Shown in pieces: positions 44,241 to 55,850 of a stretch of DNA of 64,000 nucleotides. Position 1 is the stretch's first letter. Each line of letters opens with the position of its first letter. Origin of the DNA: Mallotus nudiflorus (taxonomy: Eukaryota > Streptophyta > Magnoliopsida > Malpighiales > Euphorbiaceae); contig CANTUR010000623.1 of the NCBI GenBank assembly GCA_947683625.1, forward strand, positions 124,001-188,000. The letters run 5' to 3'. The notes under the pieces are model-generated. The model had not been told where the DNA came from. It saw only the letters and a list, made by a program, of their open reading frames with translations, and did no database searches. The translations under genes were made by a program, and so were the position numbers.

Positions 44241-45695
44241 TAAAATTCCTATACATTTGTTAAGGTTAGCTAAATGAATGATGCATGACATGTGCCTACA
44301 AAAGAAAAGGGTGAGCATGTATGCATATAGTGGATGCAAAATCCTATGACAAAAGATTACAAGAAACAGTGATTAGTAAATGCTTATTTACATGTCTATT
44401 ATGTATGCATGATTAAAGCTAGTTAGTTTTTCCTACATAGTGAACAAACCAATCACAAAAAAGCTCTCACTTTTGACCTCATTTCTATATAAGGTTATTC
44501 TAGTACATTCTTATTTACATGTATGTTATGTATGCATGATTAAAGCTAGTTAGTTTTTCCTGCATAGTGAACAAACCAATCACAAGCTAGCTCTCACTTC
44601 TAACCTTATTTCTCCACAAGGTTATTCACTCTCTTTCTTAGGTAGGCTTTGAATCTTTAGTCATTGGGGGACTATAGTTTTGCTCTCGGAACTTGGCTAT
44701 TTTGATTTATGTTGATTAGAACCAAAGGGTAAACTGAGGAACGATACTAAAATGTGCTTCAAGTAACTATACGATATCAATATGAAGTTCAATTGTCAAG
44801 CTACAAATGATGTCCAAAGCCCGTATGCACCCATATGTATAGGACCATGGTCAATCAAAGGGAGCCCGAGTTCTTGCCCCTATATCGATAGTCGATATGT
44901 TTACCAGGAGTCATGAAAGTATCATTTTATAGTTTATAGTTTGATTTTGCCAACATAAAGGTCCACAATCTATTTGGATTCCTAACCCATTCATTTGATA
45001 TGATAAGGATAAATGGATGACCTCTCATAGTTTCCATCATCAAGGGATGTCATTATTTGTTAGTTTAGATAGAGTATTCAAGCTGAGGTACATGATTCAT
45101 ATCATTCCCCATGCTTTCAGCTCGTATAAAGTAGATGAGAATCACGTGGTCCTAAGCTTAAATGTTATATGAAAACTAACATTACGACATCATTCAATGA
45201 TAAACACTAAGAGTCATTTCATTTTATGAATATCATATCAGACAGATAGCATAAGGATACAGATAGTATGCATAACTTAGTGGAATCCTAGAGGATGTTA
45301 CTACTAGTTTATCTACATAAGCTGAGCCAATGTGAAAGGGTAAGGGTTCCTTTAGTGAGAATGCCCCCATATGACTAGGGTTACAGACTTTGATCAGTGA
45401 GTCTAGCATTCTTTTAATAACTCGATCACCCCCCTTTAAGACTTGGGTTACAGACTCTAGTCAGATGAGTCTGGTGAATGCATGAGTAAAGACTAAAGGT
45501 GATAATACCACATCCTCATCACCCCGTGACTTGAGTGGAATCATGGTGGCGATGCCATTTAGTATTATTAAGGCTTTTAAGGACCAATGGTGCACGTGTG
45601 ATGTGTAGTGCAAATGCAGTGGTGAGGGGCTCTATAAAATTGAGCATTGCATAATGAGAAATAGTCATTTTCGAGTTGATCTCTCTTACTTAGAA
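44241..45695 (-). other. G2 5' leader
   Basis: Non-coding, matching the leaders of G1 (18741-20002) and of G3 (48851-49948, opposite strand). Open frames in it are not conserved between the three copies. The length, over 1.4 kb, fits the long leaders of this lineage. Confidence 0.7.
44383..44636. repeat. 127-bp tandem duplication in the G2 leader
   Basis: CTTATTTACATGT starts at 44383 and again at 44510. The two copies share GATTAAAGCTAGTTAGTTTT and GTGAACAAACCAATCACAA, and each ends with AAGGTTATTC. They differ at roughly one position in ten. Confidence 0.85.
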
Positions 45696-45714
45696 GTCCT
45701 TAGTGGAGTTGCCA
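45696..45714 (-). promoter_or_regulatory. G2 primer-binding site
   Basis: The minus strand reads TGGCAACTCCACTAAGGAC one base inside the LTR. Tat/Ogre elements usually carry a site starting TGGCGACTCC, complementary to a tRNA-Arg 3' end. The differences from the form I know (TGGCGACTCCACTGGGGAC) are G-to-A changes. Confidence 0.7.
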
Positions 45715-45715
45715 T

Positions 45716-47754
45716 TATGAACGACCTAACTTTTTGGGTTATTTTGTTTCTCTTAGTTTTGAGACAAATTGGTTCCGTAAGGGTCATTTGTTTTTTAGGA
45801 ACATGGCAACTTTACTAAATAGGGAAAAATGATTAGTCTTGGGAGGAATGAGATTCTTTTTTTGATTTTGTGGAGTTGCCACCTGATATTTATAAAATCA
45901 GGAAAAGAAAAAGGATAACATCAGGTCACGTAGCGAGTATTGCCCACAGTAAAGATTTTTGGGTTCGGGGATTGTATTGCCCACTTTTTGACTTTTTCTC
46001 ATTATACGATGTTCGATGTATAGCTACTGCAATACCCTAGTTTTAGTAATGATAGTTTGAATATCATTCACATAATTCATCACATAGTGGAAGATAATAA
46101 AGTTGAAAGATATTATTATTACATTGCTTTCCTAATAAAATACATATAAAAGGAAAAAAATACTATGGAGAAGTAAATCTAATAAATCTACAAGGTAAAT
46201 ATAAGCATTTATACAGCTTGCTCGATCACATGAACAATGGGATAAGCAATGGACACTCAATCATTTGAAAGAGTAAGCGAAATGTAGATGATCATGCATG
46301 CTTGTAGTGATTATTTATGCTATGATGATAATATAGGGGATGCATGATGTCATCATTAAACCGAAAACATGATGACTCTATTCTAGGATATGAACTTTCA
46401 TGTTATTGATATTTATAGTGTGATTTCATGTTTTCGAACTAGAGGATGCAGAATGATGATATGAAATTAGCATAATAAAGCACAAATTCTTCATACAGCA
46501 TGCAAAATTACTAGTCTCATCATACAAGCACAATAGTATTCCCAAATTCTTGCGATGATAAAATAAAATGCAGTATGATAAAATAAATGTGCTAAAATGA
46601 TTATGTGGTCCTCAGACTTGACTAAGCTTGCGTGGGTTTTAAAGCTTTTGCATTGAGGGATTATCAAGCTTTCCTCATTGAGAGGTTCAAAATAACAACA
46701 AGGTGATGCTAGTTTGTATACCATTGAAGCATGCTTTGACAAAGATGAGGCATGGTTTGGTGGAAAAGAGGTCTAATCTCTTAAGAAAAAGATAGTGGGA
46801 GAGCAAAAACTATCTAGAAAAGGGCTTACAACGCCTTCAATTGGTTAGATTTTTTAGTGTGTGTGCTTCCACTTGCTTCTTCCCCTCAAAATGGGGTGTA
46901 GAGTCACCTATTTATAGTGAAAATGTGGGGAAGAGGGGGATATATGTGTGGTCATGCGTGCATCCCTCGGATGGAGCACATGACCACGCAAAGTGCATAT
47001 GGCCGTGCACATGTATCTGCATTTATGCACACTTTAGTGATGTACGTGCTCCATTTGGGGCTTATGCGTGCTATTTTGAGGTTGGTTCCTAGGATTTTTA
47101 GGTCTTCCAAACGTGTTTACAAAGTCTATTTTGTCAAATTCAGCCTCGATTTTAGTGCAACACGGCTAGAGGTGTTTATGTGCACTTCTTAACGATATGT
47201 GCTAATCCTCGGGTTGTTTTGGACTATTCTAATACCACTCCCTGAGGTTTTAGAGCCTTCTAGACATGTTTTTTAAATACATTTTGTGTTATTTGGCTTT
47301 GATTTTAGCATGTGACACTTAAGGGTGTTTATGGCTTTATGCGCACTTCTAAGTGACACGCGCTAATTCTCAGGTTGTGTTGGACTATTCTAGGACCACT
47401 TCCAAAGGTTTTAGAGCCCTCCAAACATGTTTCCAAAGTTTGTTTTATCAAAATTGATTTCCATTTTTTCACAAAGTTGGGTCTCGATCTGACGAAATGA
47501 ACATCGGCCTAATAAGTTGACTGTTTTGAGAAAGGAGTTCGCAAAATAGGCTTCTCATTATTCCAATAATTCATATTTTGTAAGGTCAGAGCATAACTTA
47601 ATGGCTCGATGATTGATTTTTCACACTGGTGGGGTCAGTTAGGTTTTTAAGGTTGCACACTTTAGAGGTGTTATGAACAAGCAGACTCTAGTCATCTCGG
47701 ACGTTCGTTTCATCATTGGACCTTTCTGAGGATAATCAAATTTTAGGTATGACA
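45716..47754 (-). repeat. G2 5' LTR (right)
   Basis: It aligns with 31295-33401. It starts TATGAACGACCTAAC (canonical TG changed to TA) and ends AGGTATGACA at 47754. It holds the same units of about 155 bp (near 47072, 47225 and 47385). The K2 RT frame resumes three bases after its end. The overlapping open frames at 46491-46742 and 46841-47192 are in non-coding LTR. Confidence 0.9.
46909..46916 (-). promoter_or_regulatory. TATA box of the G2 LTR promoter
   Basis: The minus strand reads CACTATAAATAGGTG, with TATAAATA at 46909-46916. The same box is at 32499-32506 in the other LTR. Its strand agrees with the direction of gag and integrase. Confidence 0.65.
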
Positions 47755-47819
47755 TATACAAAGCAAGACTTATAATAAAGCGGTATACTCAAACTCATCG
47801 AATTGACTACCAAGAGACT
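47755..47819 (+). pseudogene. K2 reverse transcriptase, continuation after G2
   Basis: YKARLIIKRYTQTHRIDYQET continues directly from the block LVER that ends at 31291. The match to the copia RT consensus stops at GAGACT (47819), where the next insertion (G3) probably starts. Confidence 0.9.
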
Positions 47820-48831
47820 TGTATGGTGAGATTAGTTATTTTCCATGCTTTTTAAATGATTTTCTACACTATCTAATCATACTAAACTGTCATTTTGTAT
47901 TCTCTAGCTCCAAAATATGAAAAATCACAAAAGGCATCATTTTTACATCACATCCACATTTTTTCATTATAAAAATCATGTTTTTATGATAAATTTTACA
48001 TTTTTATGTTAATTCAGCATCCTATGCATAAAAATATCATCTTTTCCATCAAGATCACATTTTTCACATTTAAAAAATATAAAGTTTATCATTTTCATGC
48101 AACTTCTGCATTCTCAACATCCTTAGCATATTTTTCTTGATAAAAATCATATTTTGACATTAAAACCAGCATCTTCATATCACCTATGCAGCTTTTATGT
48201 GAAAAATTATCATTTTTTACATAAAGTTCATATTTTGAATCTAGGGAATATTAATATTGTCATTTTGCATAGTTATTAGATTTCTAATACAAAATCTGCA
48301 TTTTTAACATAAAAATCACAATTTTGTTCAAATTTCCATCTTCGCAATCAAAATTGTACCTTTCTACTCTCCAACATGAAAATAAGTATTTTCTCTCATT
48401 TTTGCATTAAAATGCATTAAATAATGTGAAAGTTCATATTCTTGTGCTAGAGCTTCCATTTCATGATACAATGATGCAACTATGCATTTTTTCTTATTCT
48501 TTTATCATTTAGAAATATTATGTCATTTAGCAATTATTTCATTTAAGTCCTGTAAGTGCACATAACTACATGTATCCATCTGCTTATTTGTTGTCCTAGT
48601 GGATGAATGAATGGAATCTTACAAAGTTGTGCTAACCTCTATTTTGTAGGTGCATTCTAGATCTAACACTAAATTTACATTACTACACTTTTTCTCTTTC
48701 ATATGTATTTACTAGGAAAGCCATGTAATGATTATAATAATTTCGATAAAGTTGTCAAGTCCCAAATGGATAAAACACAAAAAGAAAGCAAAAGAATAAG
48801 ATTTTGCTCATCATTTTCAGGTTTCTCATAG
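47820..48831 (+). repeat. G3 5' LTR
   Basis: About 1.0 kb, probably starting TGTATGGTGAGATTAG at 47820 inside the K2 RT frame and ending near TTTCTCATAG. It contains many short ATAAAAATCA / CATTTTTA blocks, resembling the AT-rich repeats of the G1 LTR. Both edges are inferred, as there is no partner LTR. Confidence 0.5.
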
Positions 48832-48850
48832 TGATGACTCCATTGGGGAT
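48832..48850 (+). promoter_or_regulatory. G3 primer-binding site
   Basis: TGATGACTCCATTGGGGAT matches 16 of 19 positions of the Tat/Ogre form TGGCGACTCCACTGGGGAT; all three changes are C-to-T or G-to-A. It fixes the orientation of G3. Confidence 0.65.
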
Positions 48851-49948
48851 GATAATTACAGAAATCAATTTGAAAATGGCTATTTCTCATTATATAATAA
48901 TCAACTATATGGAACCCTTCACCATTGCATATTGTATAACACATCACATGTGCACCACTGGTCTCTATTAGCCGACGATGATAGAAAGTGATCCATTATG
49001 ATTCCACACAAGTCAGAGGGTGATTGATTCATATTCATCAACTTTAGCCTTTACTTATGGATTCATCAAACTCATTTGCCTAAGTTTATAACCCAAGCCC
49101 TTAAGGGGGTGACTTGAGTTATTAAAAGAATGCTAGACTCACCAAGTGGAGTTTGTAACCCTAATCATGGGGGCATCCTTAATAAAAGAGCCCTTAGCTT
49201 TATACCTTTGACTTAGCCCATGTATATAAATTTTTAAAAACTTCCATTAGGATGCTACTAAGTTATATATGCTATCATTGTCCTGATGTTATCCATTTGA
49301 CCTGATATTGATAAATGATATGAAACCTCTAGTTTATATCACCAATTAACGTCATTATGTTAATTCTCACAGATTATTCACACTTAGACACATGTGATCC
49401 TTATTTACCTCATGCAAGCCCAATGCATGAGGAATCATAAGAATTATATACCTCATTTTGAATAGCCTATGAGACCTGGTGAATAGTGACATCTTTCAAT
49501 GACTAAACCTATAAAGCGTCATCCATTTTAACTTATCAAATTTAGTGAATGGTTCGGGAATCTAACTAGATTGTATACATTCATGTTAAAAGAAACAAAT
49601 TGTAATCAAATAATACTTTCATGCCTCTTAGTAAATATATCAAATATCGATATGGGGACATAAACTCGGACCCCTTTTATTGATTATAGCCCTTGGACAT
49701 GCAGCCACGTATGGACTATAGACACCATTTGTGACCTAATGATCGCTCCTTATATTGACATTATATGCTTACCTTGAGTTCGTTTCTATATCATTCCTTA
49801 GCTTTCCTTTTGATTCTAATCAATATAAATTAAAGCAACCTAGTGTGAGAGTGGAACCATACTCCCATGTTGACTATTAGGTCAAAACCCACCTAGGTAA
49901 GGAATTGAATAACCACGTGGAGCGATGAGGTTAGAAGCAAGAGCTTGC
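48851..49948 (+). other. G3 5' leader
   Basis: Non-coding, about 1.1 kb, collinear with the G2 leader read on the opposite strand up to the AGCTTGCATG block at 49945. The minus-strand open frame at 48732-48947 is accidental. Confidence 0.65.
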
Positions 49949-49949
49949 A

Positions 49950-50625
49950 TGTCTCAATGTGAGTATCCCATCATAAATATTAATTATAGCTATTGTAGTA
50001 TAACAAAAAGGCATACCAAGGATCAAGGGCACATCTTCATCCTCTTCAAAATCAAGGACTACAAAATCAACTAGGAAAATGAACTTTCCTACTTATACTA
50101 GCACATCTTCAACCATGCTTTATGGTTCATTCACTGTCCTATATGTAAGCTGCAATCAGATGTTTGTGGGTCTTGTTTATCCTAGTCCTAATTGCCTATA
50201 AATTAATAAAGGCATCAAATTAATTAAAGCTCCTGAATCTGATAAGGCTTTTTGAAATTTTAAGTTCCCAACAAAATATGGAATAGTGAGACTCTCTAGA
50301 TGCTTCCACTTCAAAGGAAGTTTATTGGAAATAGTGGCACTACACTCTTTTATGAATGTAACTATCTCAAACTCTTTTAGTTTCTTCTTACTAGAAATCA
50401 GCTTTTTCAAAAATTTAGCATCCTATGACATTTAAGCTAAACATTCCACTAATGGCACGTTGATGTGGAGTGTCTTAAACCTTTTTAGAAATCTTACAAA
50501 TGGCTGATCATGTTTTGGTTTCTTTAACCTTTGAGGATATATAACTGGAGGTTCATATGGCTTTATTGGTGATGGTTTTGGCATTTCCTTACTCTTGTCT
50601 TAGATTTTAGACTCCTTTTTTCTTA
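49950..50625 (-). pseudogene. Athila-like gypsy gag end and protease
   Basis: The minus strand first reads LKKPKHDQPFVRFLKRFKTL and HINVPLVECL (about 50530-50440). The 77-codon open frame 50177-50410 follows with KKLKEFEIVTFIKECSATI, NKLPLKWKHLES, FTIPYF-like, and the protease site ALSDSGALINLMPLLIYRQLGLG. After a frameshift come VDFVVLDFEEDEDVPLILG and, at about 49960, IAIINIYDGILTLR, the end of the protease region. This is the order of an Athila-type polyprotein. It ends abruptly at the G3 leader and, on the right, is cut by K3; its upstream part is at 58021-58437. Confidence 0.9.
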
Positions 50626-50630
50626 GTGAT

Positions 50631-51590
50631 ATGCCCTAGGCTAATTATATAATGGCCATACTTTGACATAGTCATTTTTCTATTTTAATAATAAAGAGTC
50701 ATTTTTATTATTACTGGCTAATTCTAGTATTATCCTTGATTAGTTAATTCTACTAAGATCATCAAGTACGTGACTTAATGGAATTTGTCCCTCAGTTATT
50801 TTGAGAAGATATTTGTAGGGCTCCTCGATGAGTTAGACTGAAGAGAAATGCATGACCATGCTAAAATGATAAAGAGTTATTAGTATTATTGTACTTTAGA
50901 TTGAGAAACAATATGATTGAATAATATAAGGATGACATAATCCATGCCTTATGTTCAATCAGGATATCATGTGACAAAAGGATAATAGTAAGTAAAGGAC
51001 TATATATATATATAAACAGTTATCTAAATAAATATGAAATGATTCTAATTTAGAATTAGAATCAAAATAGAAAAAGGAGTTTAAACTTACCAAAACTATT
51101 TTGGTAATTGAAGATGTATGAAACCTTATAAAGGATGGCTAGAAATGCATCTCATTCTCTAGTGTTTAGGTTTAATGGGTTAATCCACCTTTTCTCCCTT
51201 TTCTTCCTACACTTCTTTTATGAAAAGAAAAGACATAGAGAGAAAACATGTTGTAAGACAAAAAAGGTTCTAACATACCTACTTTGCTTTGGATCATCTT
51301 ATTCATTGGATATTGTAGAGGATGTGTTCTTTTGGTGACATCTTAATCCGATAAGAAGACATAAAAAGCTTAAAGTAGAGTGTCACCAGAGTGAATGCCC
51401 TTTCTTCCTTCCAACTATATTTCCATTAAATCATCTTTGTGAGTTTTTGGAAAGCCTCTCAATTAATCTAAGTTGAATTACATGGATCTAGGCTATGGGT
51501 TTTATGATTAAAAGTTTTGTTTACCATAGTGGGACTACCGAATGGGTTCGCTATGTAAATCATTCTCCTCATAGTAATTAATTTTAATGA
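50631..51590 (+). repeat. K3 5' LTR with two internal deletions
   Basis: It starts TCTTAGTGATATGCCC (the 3' copy has the canonical TGTTAG). Compared with 56436-58015 it lacks about 390 bp after 50773 (the part at about 56596-56983) and about 280 bp after 51000 (about 57197-57480). The end is uncertain because the last 80 bases differ from the 3' LTR. The TATA box of the 3' LTR (57602-57609, TATAAATA) is TAGAAATG here, near 51140. Confidence 0.8.
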
Positions 51591-52555
51591 AAATTAATCT
51601 ATTATGCTTTAAGTGTTTTGTGTATATATGCATGGTGCATGGCATGGCCCTTAAGACCAATGTGTATAGATTTTTTTATATATTTTGTGGGTTGTAATTT
51701 ATTAAATACGGCCCGTAAGTCATTTTTCATTTATTGTAATTTAATTTTATTAAGTAGTAATAAAATAGCATAGATTATAGCTTGTAATGTAATGTAAATA
51801 AAGACCCAACATGGAGACATAAAAGGAGGCCAAGGATGGAGATCCAAAGTCAAGGCTCAGAATGGAAGAAGTATTATTACCTAGGATTGACCATTGATCT
51901 TTATATTGGCTTATAAAGATTAATCTAGATTTGGGCCATGCTATGTCACATTTACTTTATTGCTTTATTATTATATTATGTATGAGATGCTAAACATGTG
52001 ATGTATGTCTATAACATAATAATATCCAAATAAGGTAAAACAAATGGGAGCCCTTATTCAATATTAAGTCACCATGATGCCTCCTATATACTCAAACACT
52101 TATTAAGCCTTAGACTATTATATATGGGTCTACCATAGCAGGTTGTATTAAATCATCCGAGGAAGGCAAGTTGGAAAAGAGTGATTTCTAAACATTTGTT
52201 ATGGTTGGACTTAATTAGGCCATCAAAAGGGTTTTGGACCTCGGGCATCAGATGGGATTTTTTAGCCAACACATGTGATGTCAAATCCCATACCCTTCTA
52301 AAAGTTACATAAGATGTAATTGGTAAGAGTTACTTACCTAAATAACTATATCTTTAGGTGATAAGCCAAAGCTCACTTAAAGTATTATGAAATATGGATC
52401 TTGGCCCACTAAAATTTGCAAGTTAACCTGTGGGTTATTAATTTGAAAAATTTTTTATGGGATTTATAATTATGCCTAATTAAAAAAATCTTAATAAAAT
52501 ATTAAGTACACTGCATATATATTTATTGTAGATAATAACATTAAACACCACATCT
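51591..52555. other. K3 leader
   Basis: About 1 kb between LTR and gag. I find no clear tRNA-Met primer site, which may have mutated or been lost. No gene recognised. Confidence 0.45.
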
Positions 52556-53325
52556 AATCTATCACTGCGATTGATCCCTGAGAAGGGACTAACTTCCTTG
52601 ATTGGTATAAAAACTTAAGAATTGTTCTTAAGTAAGAAAGAAAGGAATATATCCTCGATCAACCTATCCCAAATGAACTAGCTACTAATGCTCCTAGAGC
52701 TCAAAAGAAGCTCATAATAAGCATCTTAATGACTTTGTTGATGTCACTTTCCTCATACTTGGATGCATGGAATCATAACTACAAAAAAAATTGATAGAAA
52801 TGTATGCTTATACCATTATAGGCCATCTCAAGGATATGTTCCAAGAGAAAGCTAGAATTGAAAGGTTTAGCACCATAAAAGCATTATTTTCTTACAAGTT
52901 GACTACTGGCAGCTCCGTAGGTCCTTATGTTCTTAAGATGAAAGGTCATCTTAAAGATTTGGATAGGCTTGGTCTTAAGATCGAGCAAGAATTAGCCATT
53001 GATATTATTCTCCAGTCTTTGCTATAAACATATGATAGTTTTGTTATGAACTATAACATGCATGGCATGAATAAAACTATTTCTCAATTGCATGGATGCT
53101 TAAAACTGTTGAGAAGAACCTCAAGACTACTAAGGCTATTCTAATGGTTAATAAAGGGAAAGGCATGAAAAGGATGGGAAAGCGTAAAGTCAAAATTAAG
53201 GCTTCCAAAGGCTTTTAAAAGCTCAAGCTGAAGCCTAAACTTGCACTTAAAGCAAAACCTCCTAAGGAAGGAACATGCTTTTTCTACAATGATCTGAGTC
53301 ATTAGAAAAGAAATTGCAAGCTCTT
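52556..53325 (+). pseudogene. K3 gag with zinc knuckle
   Basis: Blocks in order: TNFLDWYKNLRIVLK, KKEYILDQPIPNELA, a 78-codon open core (52791-53027) containing GHLKDMFQEKARIERFST and VLKMKGHLKDLDRLGLKI, and TYDSFVMNYNMHGMNKT. The knuckle near 53276-53319 reads CFFYNDLSH-stop-KRNC, so the second Cys is Tyr. This is a copia gag of the UBN2 group. Stops occur both before and after the core. Confidence 0.9.
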
Positions 53326-53760
53326 TATGAATGATTTGAAGAAGAATAAGCATAGTTCAACTATCTCTTCAAGTATTCATATTATAGAAGTCAATTTATC
53401 TACTTTTGATTCTTGGGTATTAGATACTGATTCTAGATATCACATTTGTACTGATGTGGAGGGTCTAAAAAGGAGTAGAATATTGGCTAAAGATGAAGTT
53501 GACCTATAAGTTAGAAATGGAGTAAGAGTTGTTACATTAGTTGTAGGAGCTTATAAATTAACTTTGCCTAGTGAATTTATTTTGAGTTTGGAAAACTGTT
53601 ATTATGTACCTGTTGTGAGTAGGAATATCATTTTTGTTTCTTATTTGGACAATAATGGTTTTGAATTTATTATTAGGAATAATAAATTCTCTATTTATCA
53701 TAATAACATTTTCTATGGGTATGCTCCACGAAATCATGGTATTTATATTTATACATAAAA
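53326..53760 (+). pseudogene. K3 protease and pre-integrase start
   Basis: Two open frames (53327-53509 and 53564-53758) carry IIEVNLSTFDSWVLDTDSRYHIC, the protease start. The family has DTGCGSHIC, so the Gly of DTG is Asp and two further residues have changed. RNGVRVVTLVVGAYKLTLPS, LENCYYVPVVSRNIIFVSYL and NNIFYGYAPRNHGIYIY follow as expected. One stop separates the two frames. Confidence 0.9.
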
Positions 53761-54780
53761 GAAACTAATGAAAAGTCCATCTATAACATTAATATAAAGA
53801 AAATTAAATCTAATGATTTAAACATAACCTATCTTTAGCATTGTCATTTAGGCCATATAAATGAGAACCACATTTTGAAACTCCATCAACATGGACTTTT
53901 AAAGTCATTTGGTTTTGAATCATTTTAAACTTATGATTCTTGTTTATTAGGAAAAATTACTAAGACACGTTTTACTGGACATAACAAAAGGGCTAATGAC
54001 TTATTATGACTTATTATGCCTTATACATTCTGAAGTGTATGGTCTATTAAGTTCCATTTCTATAGGAGGTTATTAGTACTTCATTAATTTCATAGATCAT
54101 TTTAGTAGATAAGGCTATGCCTATTTAACAAAGCACAAATCTAAATCTTTTAAAATGTTCAAAATTTTCAAGAATGAAGTACAAAATCAACTTGGTAAAC
54201 ATATTAAAGCACTAAGATTTTATCAAGGTGGCGAATATTTAAACCAAGAATTTATTAATCATCTTATAAATTATAGAATAGTTTCTTAATTGACTCCACC
54301 AGGAACACCACAATGGAATGGTATATCTGAATGGAGAAATCGAACTTCAATACATATGATTCGATCTATGATAAGGTAGTTATATCTTCCTATCTCCTTT
54401 TGGGGTTATACTTTAGAAACTACTGCATTCTTTTTGAATAAAGTTTCATCAAAGGTAGTTAAAAAGACACCATATGAGATATGGAATAGGAAAACTCCCA
54501 GTTCATCTTTTCTTAAGATTTCGGGATATGAGGCTTATGTAAAGTGTTAAATTTCATAAAAGTTAGCACCTAAATCAGACAAATGCCTTTTTATGGGATA
54601 TCTTAAAGAAACCAAAGGATATTACTTTTACAATGCTTCTAAGAACAAAGTGTTTATTGCTCAGATGGTATCTTTTTGGAAAGAGAATATATTTCCAAAT
54701 GAAATAGCAGGAGTAAGGTACAACTTGAAGAAATTTAAGAACCATAGAATAGCATTATGCCACATTTGGAACCTCAACTA
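53761..54780 (+). pseudogene. K3 integrase
   Basis: Zinc-finger blocks HCHLGHINENHILKLHQHGL and CDSCLLGKITKTRFTGHNK are largely intact. In the core the first block reads LIHSEVCGPLSS with Glu for the catalytic Asp, and the second reads RFYQGGEYL with Tyr in place of the Asp of the usual RSDRGGEYL. The third (NGISEWRNRT) keeps its Glu. Further blocks: LETTAFFLNKVSSKVV, TPYEIWNRKTPS, and LFMGYLKETKGYYFY (open frame 54593-54781). Several stops. Cannot be active. Confidence 0.9.
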
Positions 54781-55850
54781 GATCAACAAGTAAATGTTGA
54801 ATCTACACAAGTACCACAACATGTTATAATCCTGAGAGATATGGATTTCTTATAACAGATAATAATGATGTAATGATTATGGATCAAAATGAGCCCATAA
54901 CCTACCAAGAGGCCATGGAAAAGTCCATCCTCTGAAAAATGGTTAGAGTCCATTTGATAATCATTACATTTGATAATCAAGTCTAGACTTTGATTGATCC
55001 ACCTAAAGGTTTAAAAACTATTGGGTGCAAATGGGTTTTCAAAATGAAAACTAACATGGATGGCAATGTGCATACCTTTAAAGCAAGACTAGTTGTAAAG
55101 GGTTTTAAGAAAACACATGGTATAGACTGTGATGAAACCTTTTCACTAGTTGTAAAGGGTTTTAAGTCTATTCGAATTCTCCTCACCATAGCTACATACA
55201 ATGATTATGAGATATGGAAAATGGATGTCAAAATAGCTTTCCTTAATGGAAACCTAATTGAGGATGTGTATATGACACAACTAGAGGGTTTTTTTAATCT
55301 TAAGAATTTTGGAAAGGTTTGAAAGCTTTAAAATTCCATTTATGGATTGAAGCAAGCTTCTCAGAGTTGGAATCTTCATTTTGTGTTTACAAGAAAGTTA
55401 GTGGGTGCACAATAGTTTTTTTAATGCTATATGTTGATGACATATTACTCATTGGAAATGATATTCCTACTTTATAAAATGTAAAATCATGGTTAGGGAA
55501 TTGTTTCTCAATGAAAGACTTAGGTGAAGGCACCTATATTTTAGGCATCAAGATCTATAGAGATAGACCTAAGAGGCTTATTAGCCTAAGTTAGAGCACT
55601 TATATTGACAAGGTATTGAATCGGTTTAGTATGCAAAACTCTAAGAGAGGATTATTGTTAATGTCCCATGGCATTAGTCTTAACAAGACTCAATGTCTAA
55701 TAACACAAGATGAGTAAGACCGTATGAGTAAAATTCCATATGCTTCTGCTATTGCATCCATCATGTATGCCATGTTATGCACTCGACCAAATGTCTTACA
55801 TGCTTTAAGCATAATGAGCAAAACCAGTTAGACCTAAGTGAAAGTCACTA
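54781..55850 (+). pseudogene. K3 reverse transcriptase
   Basis: A 110-codon open frame (54990-55322) reads DPPKGLKTIGCKWVFKMKTN, FKARLVVKGFKKTHGIDCDE and WKMDVKIAFLNGNLIEDVYM. Then come GLKQASQSWN, a loss of about 45 bases with a frame change near 55380, VYKKVSGCTIVFLMLYVDDI with an intact YVDD catalytic box (55430-55441), and SMKDLGEGTYILGIKI. It ends with IPYASAIASIMYAMLCTRPN. The stretch SLVVKGFK at 55145 repeats the earlier RLVVKGFK, so a short slippage duplication may have occurred. Confidence 0.95.

Larger units (their letters stand above)
31295..47754 (-). mobile_element. G2: Tat/Ogre-like Ty3/gypsy retrotransposon inserted in K2
   Basis: Paired LTRs of about 2.1 kb (31295-33401 and 45716-47754) flank 12.3 kb. 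On the minus strand the order is primer-binding site, leader, gag, protease, integrase, and then the polypurine tract. RT and RNase H are missing. On the plus strand a PMD-type frame lies between integrase and 3' LTR. The insertion splits the K2 RT frame at an Arg-Tyr codon pair. The flanking 5-mers are GATGT (left) and TATAC (right), compatible with an ancestral GATAC duplication after point changes. Confidence 0.9.
47820..49948 (+). mobile_element. G3: 5' end of a Tat/Ogre-like element, truncated
   Basis: A primer-binding site at 48832-48850 has an LTR to its left and to its right a leader that is the reverse complement of the G1 and G2 leaders. One matching string is GGGGGCATCCTTAATAAAAGAGCCC at 49170. 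The element therefore runs left to right, opposite to G1 and G2. It breaks off at about 49948, where Athila protease begins, so no gag or pol is left. Confidence 0.7.

Noticed and set aside
46841..47192. Two overlapping plus-strand ORFs in the G2 LTR
   Set aside because: They sit in the LTR between TATA box and tandem units; the left LTR copy has stops at the same place.
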